This document shows, in pieces, positions 21,491 through 33,100 of a DNA stretch of 36,963 nt. Position 1 is the stretch's first letter. Each line of letters starts with the position of its first letter. Origin of the DNA: a virus; the IMG/VR virus record IMGVR_UViG_3300047392_000059, positions 1-36,963 of that record. The stretch is one strand, 5' to 3'. The notes below the pieces were generated by a model. It was not told the DNA's origin and did no database searches. It was given only the letters and a program-made list of their open reading frames with translations. Made by a program: the position numbers and the translations under genes.

Positions 21491-23623
21491 ATGCAAGCAA
21501 ATAACAAAGGTATTAGCACAGGAGGCGTTGGCGCAGTTGGCAATAAAATGCAAGGCGTTTTTATTGGCAAAGTAAAAGACAACATTGATCCGGATGGTCT
21601 TGGCCGCCTACGAGTGTGGATCCCGCAACTAAGTTCTGCGGCTGAATCAAATACACAAAGTTGGTTTACTGTGCGTTACTGCCCGCCATTTGCTGGCGCA
21701 ACAAATACCAAGGACGAGTCACAAGCCAAGGATGCAAGCAAATACGCACAAACAAATCAAAGCTATGGTATGTGGATGGTGCCACCAGATAAAAACGTAC
21801 AAGTTATTTGTAGCTTTATTAACGGGGAATTAAATCAAGGCATTTGGTGGGCTTGTTTACCGCACGATGGTCACACTCATGCTATCCCGGCAGTTGCATC
21901 GGGTACAACACATGACGGCGAAACAACGCCATTGGCCGAACGTAATCGTTTTAATACAGCAGATCCTGATGTAGAACGCAGACCCAAGCACCCGCTTAAT
22001 AACGTTATTAGACGTCAAGGTCTAGAGAAAGACAAACGCCGTGGGCACATCAATGCTGGTCCATTTAGAAATAAAGAAAAACACACAGGCTTGGGTTATG
22101 GTATTTTAACACCTGGCCAGCATCAGTTTGTTATGGACGATGGCGAAGGTTTTAAGAATGGTCAAATCAGATTACGTACTGCTTCGGGTAATACGTTTAT
22201 CATGGACAACGACGAAGGCTTCATTTACTTTATCAACGCAACAGGCAATGCTTGGATGCAACTTGACAAAGAAGGCAACGTTGACGTTTATGCTGGCGGC
22301 TCTTTTAGTGTCAATGCCGAAGATAGTATTAACCTTCGCGCTGGCAATAACATCAACATGGATGCTGGCAGCAATCTAAACGCCGCAGCCGCAAAGAATG
22401 TTGAAATAGAAGCATGTGAAGTGTTTAATGCAACTGGTACTACCGGTATGAAGTTGAGCACAAGTCAGAACATGAACATTCTTGCTGACAGCCAGTTTAA
22501 AATGACAGGCCAGCGCATTGACTTAAATGGTCCTCCTGCTGAACGTGCAACATTGCCTAGTCAGAATAGTTTAGTAACAAACTCATCAGTTGGTAAAAGT
22601 ATTGCAGGTCGCGTACCCGAAGCTGAACCATATGGTGGCCACGTTAGTAAAGGCGGCGAACAGCCTACAGTGGTACCCGGAACTGCTCCAATTGACGATC
22701 CGGTTATTACACCAGCTCCAGAAAGCTACGAAGACAAACCAGCACCAGAAGACACTGATGCTATTGCTTGCGTACCAGAAGTAACACAAAGCAAATTAAG
22801 CGATGAAGGTTTTAAGATTTTAAAAAGTCGCGAAGCATATTGTGGTATCATGTACAGTGACTACCAAGGTTATAGCATTGGCTATGGCATCCGCTTAGAC
22901 ATTTTTGGTCCCAGCGGCGGCGGCAAGATTGACGAAAACTTAAAGAAGGCATTGTTAGCTGGCCCAAGTGAGCCCGAAGCACGACTAGCAAGCCGTCAAA
23001 TTATTGATCGTGAAAATACTCCTCGAGTTATGCGAGCACTTGAAAAGGCCAAAAGTGGAGCAGGTAAGCCAATTTGTATTACACAGTCTCAAATTGATGC
23101 ATTAATCATGGCATCGTATAGCAGTCCAGCAAGTGCTGATAAAATGGCGCAAGATTTGGTTCAAGCAGCCGCATCCACAGCCGACGGTAAGCCTACTAAC
23201 GAAGCTATTGCTAAAATTTGGGCCAATTCTCCTTACAATAACAGTAGCAAAGTTCGCAACAGCGATGCAAAATATGCAATGACTGGAAAGCCAAACTCTG
23301 ATACACGAGTAATGGAGCCAGAACAATTGCAAGCTGAAGGTATCAAGCGAGATTTGTTACGTTTAAAGAACAACAAAGTTCAACTTCCAGATACAGCTGG
23401 CTGGCGTACCCCTTATGGTAACGGTGGCCAAACTGGAACTAAAGTTGAAAATACTTACGGAAAACCAACTCCGCAACACTTGGCCCAATGGGAAAGAAGT
23501 TACTATCTAAACACTGGAAATGTGCCATATGGTAGCAACTTAACTGTTGAACAACTACGTGACAAGTACGGTTCTCCGCATACAGGAGGCAATAATCCTC
23601 CAAGTGCTCCGTCTGCTACTTAA
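21491..23623 (+). CDS. gp5: Baseplate central spike with lysozyme domain
   Basis: The 710-aa protein starts with a gp5/VgrG-type OB-fold (residues about 20-125: GVFIGKVKDN, DGLGRLRVWIP, FINGELNQGIWW). A linker precedes a spike-like beta-repeat stretch (about 200-345, with LRTASGNTFIMDN, NLRAGNNINMDAGSN). The lysozyme domain (about 430-620) follows, then a C-terminal extension. Catalytic candidates are Glu448 (KSREAYC), Asp457 (YSDYQG) and Ser462 before IGYG, replacing the Glu-Asp-Thr triad of T4-type lysozymes with one residue fewer. In T4 gp5 the lysozyme lies between OB-fold and beta-helix; here it follows the beta region. The role is piercing the outer membrane and cutting peptidoglycan during injection. 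AAGGAT precedes the ATG. Confidence 0.88.
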   Translation: MQANNKGISTGGVGAVGNKMQGVFIGKVKDNIDPDGLGRLRVWIPQLSSAAESNTQSWFTVRYCPPFAGATNTKDESQAKDASKYAQTNQSYGMWMVPPDKNVQVICSFINGELNQGIWWACLPHDGHTHAIPAVASGTTHDGETTPLAERNRFNTADPDVERRPKHPLNNVIRRQGLEKDKRRGHINAGPFRNKEKHTGLGYGILTPGQHQFVMDDGEGFKNGQIRLRTASGNTFIMDNDEGFIYFINATGNAWMQLDKEGNVDVYAGGSFSVNAEDSINLRAGNNINMDAGSNLNAAAAKNVEIEACEVFNATGTTGMKLSTSQNMNILADSQFKMTGQRIDLNGPPAERATLPSQNSLVTNSSVGKSIAGRVPEAEPYGGHVSKGGEQPTVVPGTAPIDDPVITPAPESYEDKPAPEDTDAIACVPEVTQSKLSDEGFKILKSREAYCGIMYSDYQGYSIGYGIRLDIFGPSGGGKIDENLKKALLAGPSEPEARLASRQIIDRENTPRVMRALEKAKSGAGKPICITQSQIDALIMASYSSPASADKMAQDLVQAAASTADGKPTNEAIAKIWANSPYNNSSKVRNSDAKYAMTGKPNSDTRVMEPEQLQAEGIKRDLLRLKNNKVQLPDTAGWRTPYGNGGQTGTKVENTYGKPTPQHLAQWERSYYLNTGNVPYGSNLTVEQLRDKYGSPHTGGNNPPSAPSAT

Positions 23624-23649
23624 AGATAAAACCCTGCTTAATAAAACTT

Positions 23650-23657
23650 GGTAAATA
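23650..23657 (+). promoter_or_regulatory. Late-promoter motif GGTAAATA giving a predicted leaderless gp25 mRNA
   Basis: GGTAAATA is followed by exactly five bases (GGTGT) and then the gp25 ATG at 23663. In T4 late promoters transcription starts on the sixth base after the octamer, here the A of the ATG. No Shine-Dalgarno sequence precedes gp25. CTTGG (23647-23651) can pair with CCAAG (23666-23670) only in read-through transcripts, which would constrain the start codon there. Confidence 0.6.
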
Positions 23658-23662
23658 GGTGT

Positions 23663-24043
23663 ATGCCAAGTTACACTTCAAAATTCCGCGGGTACAGCTC
23701 AATTGGGACTAGTTTTTTAAATCCAGTCCTGTACGACCTTGCCCTTGCGAAACAAGACCTACTAAACCACTTTCATACTCGCAAAGGCGAGCGTATTATG
23801 ATGCCAGAATTTGGTAGCATAGTATGGGATATGCTTTTTGAGCCATTGGATGATTACACAATCAATTTAATTGACGCTGATGTACGTTCGATTATCAAAA
23901 CAGATCCACGTTGGTTGTTGCAAAGTGTAGCTATCTCCGAAGGTCCAAACGCACTTAACATTGAAGTTACAGTGACATATTTGCCCACAGACGAAACAGT
24001 AGTACTACCATTGGTATACGATAAAGGAACGAACACATTATGA
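23663..24043 (+). CDS. gp25: Baseplate wedge protein
   Basis: The 126-aa protein belongs to the gp25/GPW family of baseplate wedge and T6SS TssE proteins: DLALAKQDLLNHFHTRKGER, then MMPEFGSIVWDMLFEP and ITVTYLP-like C-terminal strands. gp25 with gp6, gp7 and gp53 holds the baseplate wedge and nucleates the sheath. The ATG at 23663 is preferred over a TTG at 23648 because the late-promoter octamer overlaps the latter. With the T4 rule the mRNA starts on this ATG. Its stop overlaps the gp6 ATG (ATGA). T4 gp25 is 132 aa, so the length is normal. Confidence 0.93.
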   Translation: MPSYTSKFRGYSSIGTSFLNPVLYDLALAKQDLLNHFHTRKGERIMMPEFGSIVWDMLFEPLDDYTINLIDADVRSIIKTDPRWLLQSVAISEGPNALNIEVTVTYLPTDETVVLPLVYDKGTNTL

Positions 24044-27000
24044 GCCAGACACGACGCCTAGGACAGTTAAACGCCGCCGAAAGCTGGCTTAACAATTACC
24101 GTTATCTAGTAAATGCAGACTTTAAAGCATACGACTTTGAAAGTCTACGTACTGCATTGCTAGATCATATTCAACTTAACTATCCAGAAGATTTTAACGA
24201 CTTTATCAATTCAAGCGAGTACGTTGCACTTGTAGACTTAATGGCATTTATGGGACAAAACTTGTCCTTCCGTGCAGATTTAAACTTGCGCGAAACGTTC
24301 TTGGAAACAGCAGAAGTCCGTGGTAATGTATTAAGTATTGCTCGACAGTTGGGCTACAAGCCGTTCCGTAACGGCGCGGCCAATGGCTTCTTAAAAATTA
24401 CTTCTGTAACAACTACACAAGAAATATATGACAGCAAAGGTACAAACTTGGCTGGTAAAACAATCGTGTGGGCTGACCCGTTGAACTTAGACTTCAATGA
24501 GCAGTTTTCTTTAATTTTAAATCAGGCCCTAAACAAATCAAACCCAATTGGCCGTCCAGTTAGTTCTATTTCTGACAACGGCACCACACGACAAATTTAC
24601 GAACTTGATCAACCTGACACAAGAACAATGGTTGAATCATTTTCATTGACAGCAAGAAACAACAACAGCTATCCATGCGAGTTAGTTCCTGTTACAATTG
24701 ACACAGTTACAGAGCTTGCAAAAGAAAACACGCCAAACCCTTACGGTCGTCAGACTGTATTGTTTAACAATGATGGCACTGGCTTTGGCTCTGGTAGCAA
24801 CGGCTGGTTCTTTATGTTCAAACAAGGAACATTAAAGTTTGAAGACTTTATCTTAAACACACGAGTTGAAAACCGTGTGATTGATTTACAAGGCAGCAAC
24901 ATCAACGAAACCGATATTTGGGTTCAAAGCATTGACTCGCAAGGACAAATTTTAGAACATTGGACTCCTGTACCAAATACAAACAATAAAAACATTGTAT
25001 TCAATGCAGTAGCCAAGGACGTACGAAAAGTATACGAAGTTATTACTCGTGAAAACGATTCAGTATCACTGAAGTTTGGTGACGATATTTTTGCAGATAT
25101 TCCTACAGGTAACATTCGTGTATGGTATCGCGAAAGTGCAAACGAAACATTGTCAATCTCTCCTAACGATGTAGCAGGTTTAGAAATGTCATTGCGTTTT
25201 GTTGATGGTACATCAACTGAACAAGACTTAACAATTACACTTGAATTATCTACTCCGGCATCAAGCACTGCCGGTGAAACACTAGAACAAATTAAAAATC
25301 GTGCAGGTCGTACAAGCGCAAGCCAAGACCGTATGATTACTGCTTCTGACTACAACATCTATCCAGAAGGTAAAGTAAGCGGCGTCGATAAAATCAAAGC
25401 AGTTAACAGAACACATGCTGGCCAAAGTGTGTACGCAGACTTGTCTGACCCGACTGGCACATACCGTCCAGTAATTACATTTGCCGACGATGGTTATATC
25501 TACGAAACTGAAGTAGTTACATCTACTACAAAAGACTCGTTATCGGGTCCGCAAGAAGTGTTGTCTTGGGTAGAAAACAGTTTATTGAACAGACACTTGC
25601 ACCAGTTGTATTACAAAAAGTATACTCCTATCACACCAGAATCTGGTGTTAATGTCAAGTGGGTAACAGTAAGTTCTGGTAACGCAACTACTACAGGTCA
25701 CTTTTCAATTGTAACAAATAATGCACCATTGCGTATTGGCCGCGGCAGTCCAGATATCAAATATAGAACCATTGGCAAAAACAGTTTAGTAAAAACCGCA
25801 GGCGGTAAGTGGAGCCGTGTGCTAGATGTATATCGCGAAGGCCTGGGTGTAAGTGATAATGACGGCAACAACACTGGCTTACGTGCCAATGGTCAAGGAG
25901 CTGTATTCTTAAATTCTATTTTGACATCCACAAGCGTTGAGGCATGGTTCCCGTCATTGCGTACAATTTTTACTCCAACTGAGCAACGTGAAATTCTTGC
26001 TGAAATTCGTGCGGCACGTAGCTTTGGTTTGAAGTATGTAAACACATCAACTCAACCAGATCGTTGGAAAATTATTCCAGTGGATGCAGTTGTAACAACA
26101 GGCGACTTAGTTCCGCCAACAGAGCAAAACACAAACTCTGGCGCAAGCTGGTTAGTACGTTTAGAGTACGATACAACAACAGGTTCTTGGACATTATACA
26201 CACGTAACGATCAAACAGTGTTTGGCAGTGTTGACCAATTGACATTCCACAACCAACGTTTTGGCCAATCAATTGATTCGTCATCGAAGCGTGTGCTTAA
26301 AGATACTATTAAGTTTTTAAAACAAAACGGATTAGAGTCAGAGTTATCACTTGACGTTAACGATTACTTTAAGTTAGATGACGGTCGCTTTGATTCAACT
26401 CGAGTAATGCTATTACTACCTGGTTTAAATGAAAACTTAGCACCAAATGATCCAGATGTAATTAGCAAACTAATCACTGGTAATGTAAAGTTTGAACGTG
26501 TACCATTTGTTGATACCAAGGGACAATACACATTAAAGCCAAGCAATACTACTGGCGTGATATTACCTGGCAGAAAAGATCTAAAAGTACAAAGCACACA
26601 CGTTCCATTAAGAGATAACAGAGTTGATGCATCTACAACAAACATTGTTGACATGTATGTATTAACATCAAACTACAACGATTCTTATCGTGCTTGGGTT
26701 AATGCTGGTGGCAACGAATCTACAAAGCCATTACCATTAACTTCATATGGTTTAGAAAAGCTAATGAGCTCTATTATCCCTTATAAGAGTATTAGTGACA
26801 GCATTATCTTCCATCCTGTTAATTACAAAGTTATCTTTGGTAAGAACGCCGACAGCAGAAATCAAGTTAAGATTCGTATTACCAAGAGTGATACTACACG
26901 AGTAAGCGATGCTGAAATTCGCAGTCGTGTTATTGCGGCAATCAACCAATACTTCTCAGTGGACAATTGGGACTTTGGTGAAACGTTTTATTTCACAGAC

Positions 27001-27168
27001 ATGGCTGCTTGGATACATAAGTCGTTAGGTGGAATTATCAGTAGCATTGTGTTGATACCAAAACAAAAACAGTTGTCAAGTAATGACCTGTTCCAGATCC
27101 CATGTGAGGATAATGAAATTTTTATCAGTAGCGCAACGGTAAATGACGTTGAAGTTGTTTCAAATTAA
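24040..27168 (+). CDS. gp6: Baseplate wedge protein
   Basis: The 1042-aa protein is the gp6-like (baseplate J-type) wedge subunit that follows gp25. The N-terminus has DFNDFINSSEYVALVDLMAF, SFRADLNLRETFLETAEVRG and SIARQLGYKPFRNGA, the conserved entry of environmental gp6 proteins. SQDRMITASDYNIYPEG and the C-terminal FGETFYFTDMAAWIHKSLG match the rest of the family. T4 gp6 is 660 aa, so there is substantial extra material in the middle. The start overlaps the gp25 stop as ATGA, implying translational coupling. gp6 dimers form the inner ring that links wedges and moves during sheath contraction. Confidence 0.9.
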   Translation: MSQTRRLGQLNAAESWLNNYRYLVNADFKAYDFESLRTALLDHIQLNYPEDFNDFINSSEYVALVDLMAFMGQNLSFRADLNLRETFLETAEVRGNVLSIARQLGYKPFRNGAANGFLKITSVTTTQEIYDSKGTNLAGKTIVWADPLNLDFNEQFSLILNQALNKSNPIGRPVSSISDNGTTRQIYELDQPDTRTMVESFSLTARNNNSYPCELVPVTIDTVTELAKENTPNPYGRQTVLFNNDGTGFGSGSNGWFFMFKQGTLKFEDFILNTRVENRVIDLQGSNINETDIWVQSIDSQGQILEHWTPVPNTNNKNIVFNAVAKDVRKVYEVITRENDSVSLKFGDDIFADIPTGNIRVWYRESANETLSISPNDVAGLEMSLRFVDGTSTEQDLTITLELSTPASSTAGETLEQIKNRAGRTSASQDRMITASDYNIYPEGKVSGVDKIKAVNRTHAGQSVYADLSDPTGTYRPVITFADDGYIYETEVVTSTTKDSLSGPQEVLSWVENSLLNRHLHQLYYKKYTPITPESGVNVKWVTVSSGNATTTGHFSIVTNNAPLRIGRGSPDIKYRTIGKNSLVKTAGGKWSRVLDVYREGLGVSDNDGNNTGLRANGQGAVFLNSILTSTSVEAWFPSLRTIFTPTEQREILAEIRAARSFGLKYVNTSTQPDRWKIIPVDAVVTTGDLVPPTEQNTNSGASWLVRLEYDTTTGSWTLYTRNDQTVFGSVDQLTFHNQRFGQSIDSSSKRVLKDTIKFLKQNGLESELSLDVNDYFKLDDGRFDSTRVMLLLPGLNENLAPNDPDVISKLITGNVKFERVPFVDTKGQYTLKPSNTTGVILPGRKDLKVQSTHVPLRDNRVDASTTNIVDMYVLTSNYNDSYRAWVNAGGNESTKPLPLTSYGLEKLMSSIIPYKSISDSIIFHPVNYKVIFGKNADSRNQVKIRITKSDTTRVSDAEIRSRVIAAINQYFSVDNWDFGETFYFTDMAAWIHKSLGGIISSIVLIPKQKQLSSNDLFQIPCEDNEIFISSATVNDVEVVSN

Positions 27169-27180
27169 TAAGGCAAAGTA

Positions 27181-30100
27181 ATGGCAAAAGATCCAAAAAA
27201 ATTAAACCCTGAAAACCCATACAGCAAAACATTCCCGGGTCAGGATTTAAACACAGGCGTTTCACCTAAGACGACTGACTTACTACCTACGATTTTTAGA
27301 ACTGAAACAAATAAGAAAGTTCTAAGTGCAGTGATGGAAGACTTGTTTCAACCAAGTTCCATCGAAACATTAAACTATGCCGTTGGCCGTAATAGAACAA
27401 AGTTTACTGGCTTAGATTATTTGCCACATCCTACTGCTCGCAGACAATTAGAAACTGGCTTAGTGCTGTTCAATGATGATAAGGTATCTGTATTAACAGC
27501 CGACGACATTGCAACAGCATGGGATCTAAATGATAGAACACGTGAAACAGTAGAACCAATTAGCATTTTAGATTTGCCAATTGACCCAGACAAGTTTTTA
27601 AACTGGGCAAACTATTACTGGATCGAAGAACGTATGCCAGTGGTGTTTTTAACCAGTGGTAATACTGACTTAAATGTACAGTCTGACATTGTTGGTAAGA
27701 AATATTACACATCACCTGTACAGCCAAACGGTCGTAGTTTAGAATTTAAAAATGGCATGCGAGTGGTATTTCACCAACGCCCAGGCCTAACTGATATCAG
27801 CGGCGATTTGGATTTAGATTTGCTAACAGATGGCAACAGCCAACTTCAAATGGATTATGAATTTATCAATTACGATAAAGGGCTAATTGGTGTATCTGTT
27901 GATGGTGTTATTCTAACACAAGGCGTTGAGTACTATATCTCCGGCAATCACATTGTGTGGCTGTCTGAATTCCCAGCACAAAAGGCTGTGCATGTTCATG
28001 TACCAAACTTTTATATCACACTAGACGAAGAACTTAGATTGCGTTCGTGGTTAGTAACTGGTGTTGGCACTGAAGAAGGTATTCAGTTATTAGGTCTGCA
28101 CTCTCAGTTTACAAACACAGTATACAGCAAATTATCAAACGCATTGTGGGACCAATCGGCAGTGCCATGGGACCGTGTTGAGTGGGATGGTTTCATTCCT
28201 GGTATTAACCCTAAGGAATACATTTTACAAGAGCCGGGCGCAAAAAACAGAAATGCACACAGCCGAACAAATTGCTGGTTCCACAAGTCTACTATTCAAA
28301 CAGCAGTTGACTTTTTAGGAATTGAATTTAGTGACATTGCAAAAAGCAATAGTCAGGCTATGCGTCCTATTGTTGAATTTGAAAACGGCCTTGAATTATA
28401 CAATCACGGTACTCGCTACCGCGCCTGGCCTACGTTCTTGGTCAATGAACTAAACATTAGTATTCAAGATTTCTTTAACTTGCCATTAGTTGATAGCAAC
28501 ACAACTGTCTTGAATCCAAGATATATGTCATTGTTGGCTAAACTTGATAGACAAGTTGATATCATTGTACAAACACAAATTGGCGCCAACTTCAAGTTAG
28601 CGTTAAACGCATCATCCATTCCGCAAGACGAGCTTATTAAAATCTTAGCTAACCTTGACAAGGACAATGCCGCCGGTAGAATTCCAAAGTATGCAGTTTA
28701 CAAAATAACCGGCAACAGTATTACCTGGATTAAAAATCCACCAGCATCTAACTGGACAATTACCTACAGAATTTCTGGAGTGCTATTGTCTGCTTTGCGT
28801 ATTCTATGGCTAGCTAAAGATTCAAATGCTAACAAAATTTTAAACATCAAGCACGATGGTGTAGTAACAACAGGAGTATCAAAGGAAGTAGCATACGATG
28901 GTGACGCAGTAGTAATCAACGTAACTTCATCTGCTGACCCACATTACTTGAAAGAGTATCACTGGAAGAATGGTGTTGCTGTTCCAGCAACATTCCGTAC
29001 TACTGCAATTCAACAACCAGTGTTTGAAATTTACAGTCGTGATGGCGTTAAGCTAAGTTCAAACACAAGAACAAAGCCATCAGTAGTTAACAGCACAATT
29101 ATTAAGATCAAATCTGGCGCAAATTTTGATGACGAGTCAGGTTATAACATTGACTTCTTGCCAACTCAATTTACACAGTTGACTGCCGACAATACAGCGG
29201 TTAACAGCATGTACAATATTTTGTTTGAACACACGCTTCAAACAACAGCATTGTATATTGACAGCACTGGTACTCAACAGCCAGTGCCTGGACCATACTC
29301 ATTCCGTAGATTCAATGGTGGTGATACAGTGTCTGAACTAAGCAATGGCTACCGTCGTGCATGGTTCAAATTGAAAAGCTGGGCACTTCGCTCACAAAAC
29401 ATTGACGGCCCAACAACTATTCAGTTAGATAGTTCAATGTGGCCAGAATACAATTGGGCAGTTAAGATTGCCAATGGTGTAGGCACAGTATTGCACACAG
29501 ACGACTTTAAACAGGTTGTAGATAATGTAGCAGTAGCCGCACGTGGCCGCACTGTTTCATTCAAAGTATATCACAATGGATTACAAACTGTAGCAACAGT
29601 ACGTGGCCAAGGCTTTGAAGCATTTGATGTGCCAGTAGTAGATAGCGTAGTGTCATTTGTTGTTCCAACAACAGCAGTTGATACGCTAACTGTTTCTGTT
29701 GGCTTTATTAGCTTTACTACTCGCTTAATTGAACTTAAAGATGATCCTCGATTTGTAAAAATTAAGTTGAACAGCCTTCCTGTAGATTATGCAATTGATT
29801 CAACTGCTTATACAGTTACATTAAATGGCACAGGTGTTGTTGAAATTCAGCATCAAGGTAATAATATTGACAGTGACCACTTAACTGCTATTCCAGGTAT
29901 TGATTATAATCCAGAGCAATTTGAAAACTTTGGTGAGATTAGCGTAGCAAGAATTATTAAAGGACTGTCAAAGAACATTGCAGTAAACACAGCAGGCAAG
30001 CGTGAATGGATTGATTGTCCAAAGTTTAAAACACTCGACGGCATTTACATGGCTGACAACAGTGCAATTCGTTCTTCATGGGCAAACTTTGCATTGCAAC

Positions 30101-33100
30101 CTGGACTACAAGATGTTGTAGTTGCACGTTCAATGAGTGCTTGGAGATGGTACCGTAAGTTTATTTCCAAGTTGGAAGAAAGCAATATCGTCTATAACAT
30201 TAGCGAGTATGGTATTAACAATACACTTGACCGTATCTTAAGTGAAATGCTTCTGGGAGTAACTTATAGCTCAGTTGATGCAGTATCTGGTATGGCATTT
30301 ACTCGCGATGGTATGCAATTGAATACATTAACAGCCAATGGTAGTGATACATTTGCCATTGGCTCTGTTGATTTGTTTACTTTACCATATGCCGCAGATC
30401 ACGTTTATGTTTACGTAAACGATAATTTACAATTACGCGGCGTTGACTATACAATCAGCGGACAACAGGTTGTGTTTAATACTGCACCTGCAATTGACAG
30501 CGTCATTGAGATTTATTTTGCTGGCCAAACAGAAGTGTATTCTGGTATCCCAGCAAGCCCTGCCAAACTTGGTTTAGGTGGCGTATATGTTCCACAGCTG
30601 GTAACAGAAACTTGGGGAACAAACTCTAAGACGTTTATTCAACGTCACGACGGCTCACGTATCAGTGCATACGTAGATCCGGAATCCGGGGAAGTTACTG
30701 ATAGCTATCCACTAAATGCAATTATTTTAGAATTAGAAAAACGAATCTACAATGCTTGCATTAACACAGTCGGTGAAGCAAATAGACAGTACGCATTTAG
30801 AAACTATTCGGCAGAAGAAGTAAGCGAGTCACAGTCTCGCTCACAGCTAGAATGGTATTCTATAAATGGCATTGATTACAGAAGTCGCAGTGACTTTAAT
30901 GCCAACGATGCTTGGACATGGAACTATGGTAATGCAAGCTGGAGAAAGTTATACTTAGATTTTTACGGTACATATCATTTACATGATGCTCCGTGGGAAG
31001 CACTAGGCTACGATAGCAAGCCAACATGGTGGGATACTCATTACTCATGGACTGACGCAACAAAGCGTCAAGCACTTGAACTGGCACTATACTTTGGTAT
31101 TTTAAATGAACCAGGTGGTGCGGCTTTTACAGATCCAAAATTTGCACACCCACACACAACGTACCCAGTTGATGCCAATGGTAATTTACTAAGCCCATTT
31201 GATGCTGGTATTGCTTCGCCAACAGTTGATGAAGCACAACAGCCTTGGGAAATTGGTGCAATGGGTCCAGCTGAAATGGCATGGAGACGAAGCGTAAGCG
31301 GCACATGGAGTAATGTGCTTCATGCATTGGATTGCTACGACTTAGCAAACGAGTTCTTTGATAGTTCAATCAACCCGTTTATCCAAACAGTACATAATAA
31401 CAGCACAGCACCCAAAGGCACAGGCAGCATTGCACCTGACCAGTTCTTATACGCACGTACCTTAATTGGTATTGGCGCAGTATTGTTCGAAGGCTACCGC
31501 GAATTTAATTTATTAGGTGAGTCACCATTGGATGACTTGTTGGCCATTGGTACAAAGTTAGAGTTTAGTGTTGGTGGTTTCACTGACGGTGTTATTACAT
31601 TGAAAATGCCGTACTCTAAATTCCAAGACAACGAATATGTACCTGACAATGACTTTGGTTTAACATTGAGCCACGGTATTCCAAAGGAACAGTTGCGTTA
31701 CACTTCTGTACGAGTTGAAAAAGATGACGTTGGATTCCGTGTGTACGGCTTTGATCCAAAGTACAGATTCTTTAAAGTTCTAACACCAACAGCAAATGCG
31801 CTGTCAACCGGATACCCTACAACTCGTCGTCAGTTGACAACCAGCTACGGTACATTTGTTGAGTACCTACAATGGGACACTACTCCAGTGGCAGTGCCTT
31901 ATGGATCATATGTTGCAAACAAGCAAGACTTGATCACGTTGTTAATGGGTCTTGGAGAATATCAAAAGCAACAAGGACTTGTCTTCGACACTATAAACAG
32001 TCGTGGTACTATAACAGACTGGAAACAAGCGGCAATTGATGCTATCTCCTGGAGCGAAGAACAGTGGGGTGAAGAACACTTCTGTATCGTAGGTGTTGCA
32101 ACAACTGATGGTTTAAAAATTCATCACCCAATGGGCGCACTAAGCAGACTTGATGCTGACCTTGGCCGCACTGGTAAGGTGTTGTATGCCAATGGACGTT
32201 CAGCAACTGCCGCAGAGTTGTTAATTACTCGCGACTTTGAGCCCAGCACAGATAAAATCACTCCATTAACCAACGATCAAATTGTATTTGTAAATTTTGA
32301 AACACAATATTACGATCACGTTTTCTTTATCAGCAACAAGACCAAGTTTGGTGACTTAATTGCTGACTTACAAACAGATAACAGATTACAAGACTTGACA
32401 ATTGCTGGCCGCAGAACTTATAACTGGACAGGTCGTCCATCTGCACTTGGTATATTGCCACAGCAGTACAGCACCTTGCCAGGCTTTGATACGCTTGTAA
32501 ATGATATTGTTGCAAGTCACATGCCAGAACGTGTTGCTTTTGATACACTTAAAACTGACATTGCCCGAGGAAACGTAGTACCTTCAAAGAAAAGTGTTAT
32601 TGCTGACATTGTACAAGACAGCACAAGTGCGTACTTGTACCGTCAAGGCCTACAAAGTGCTGTTGGTACAAACTTGGCCATTGATGCGCTGTTCAGAAAT
32701 AGAAACATTGACATTCCGGGCAACGAACAAGACGTGGGTGTTAATGAGCAGTGGATGTTTAACACCGGCGAGTTTGGTAATTTGTCAAACAAGAAAACTT
32801 GGGAAATTGAACTTCGTAAAAAAGACCTAACAAGCAATCGTCAAATCGTAAGATTCCGTGATGATGCACTTGGTGTTACAGATTTACGAAGCGACAACAT
32901 TATTGATATCGTTGGTAAGGCTGATCCACGTTGGGTTTCTCGTCCAAGCGATTACTTGTTTAAAACAATCAATAGAGACGCGATCGACAAGAACTACAGC
33001 AAGTCTCAAAATTGGTTGCCAAGTGCTGGTTTAGCTGACGTTGTTACAACCGACGTAGAGATCATGCGCCTAAGCGATCTTACATTTGATAAGTTGCTCG

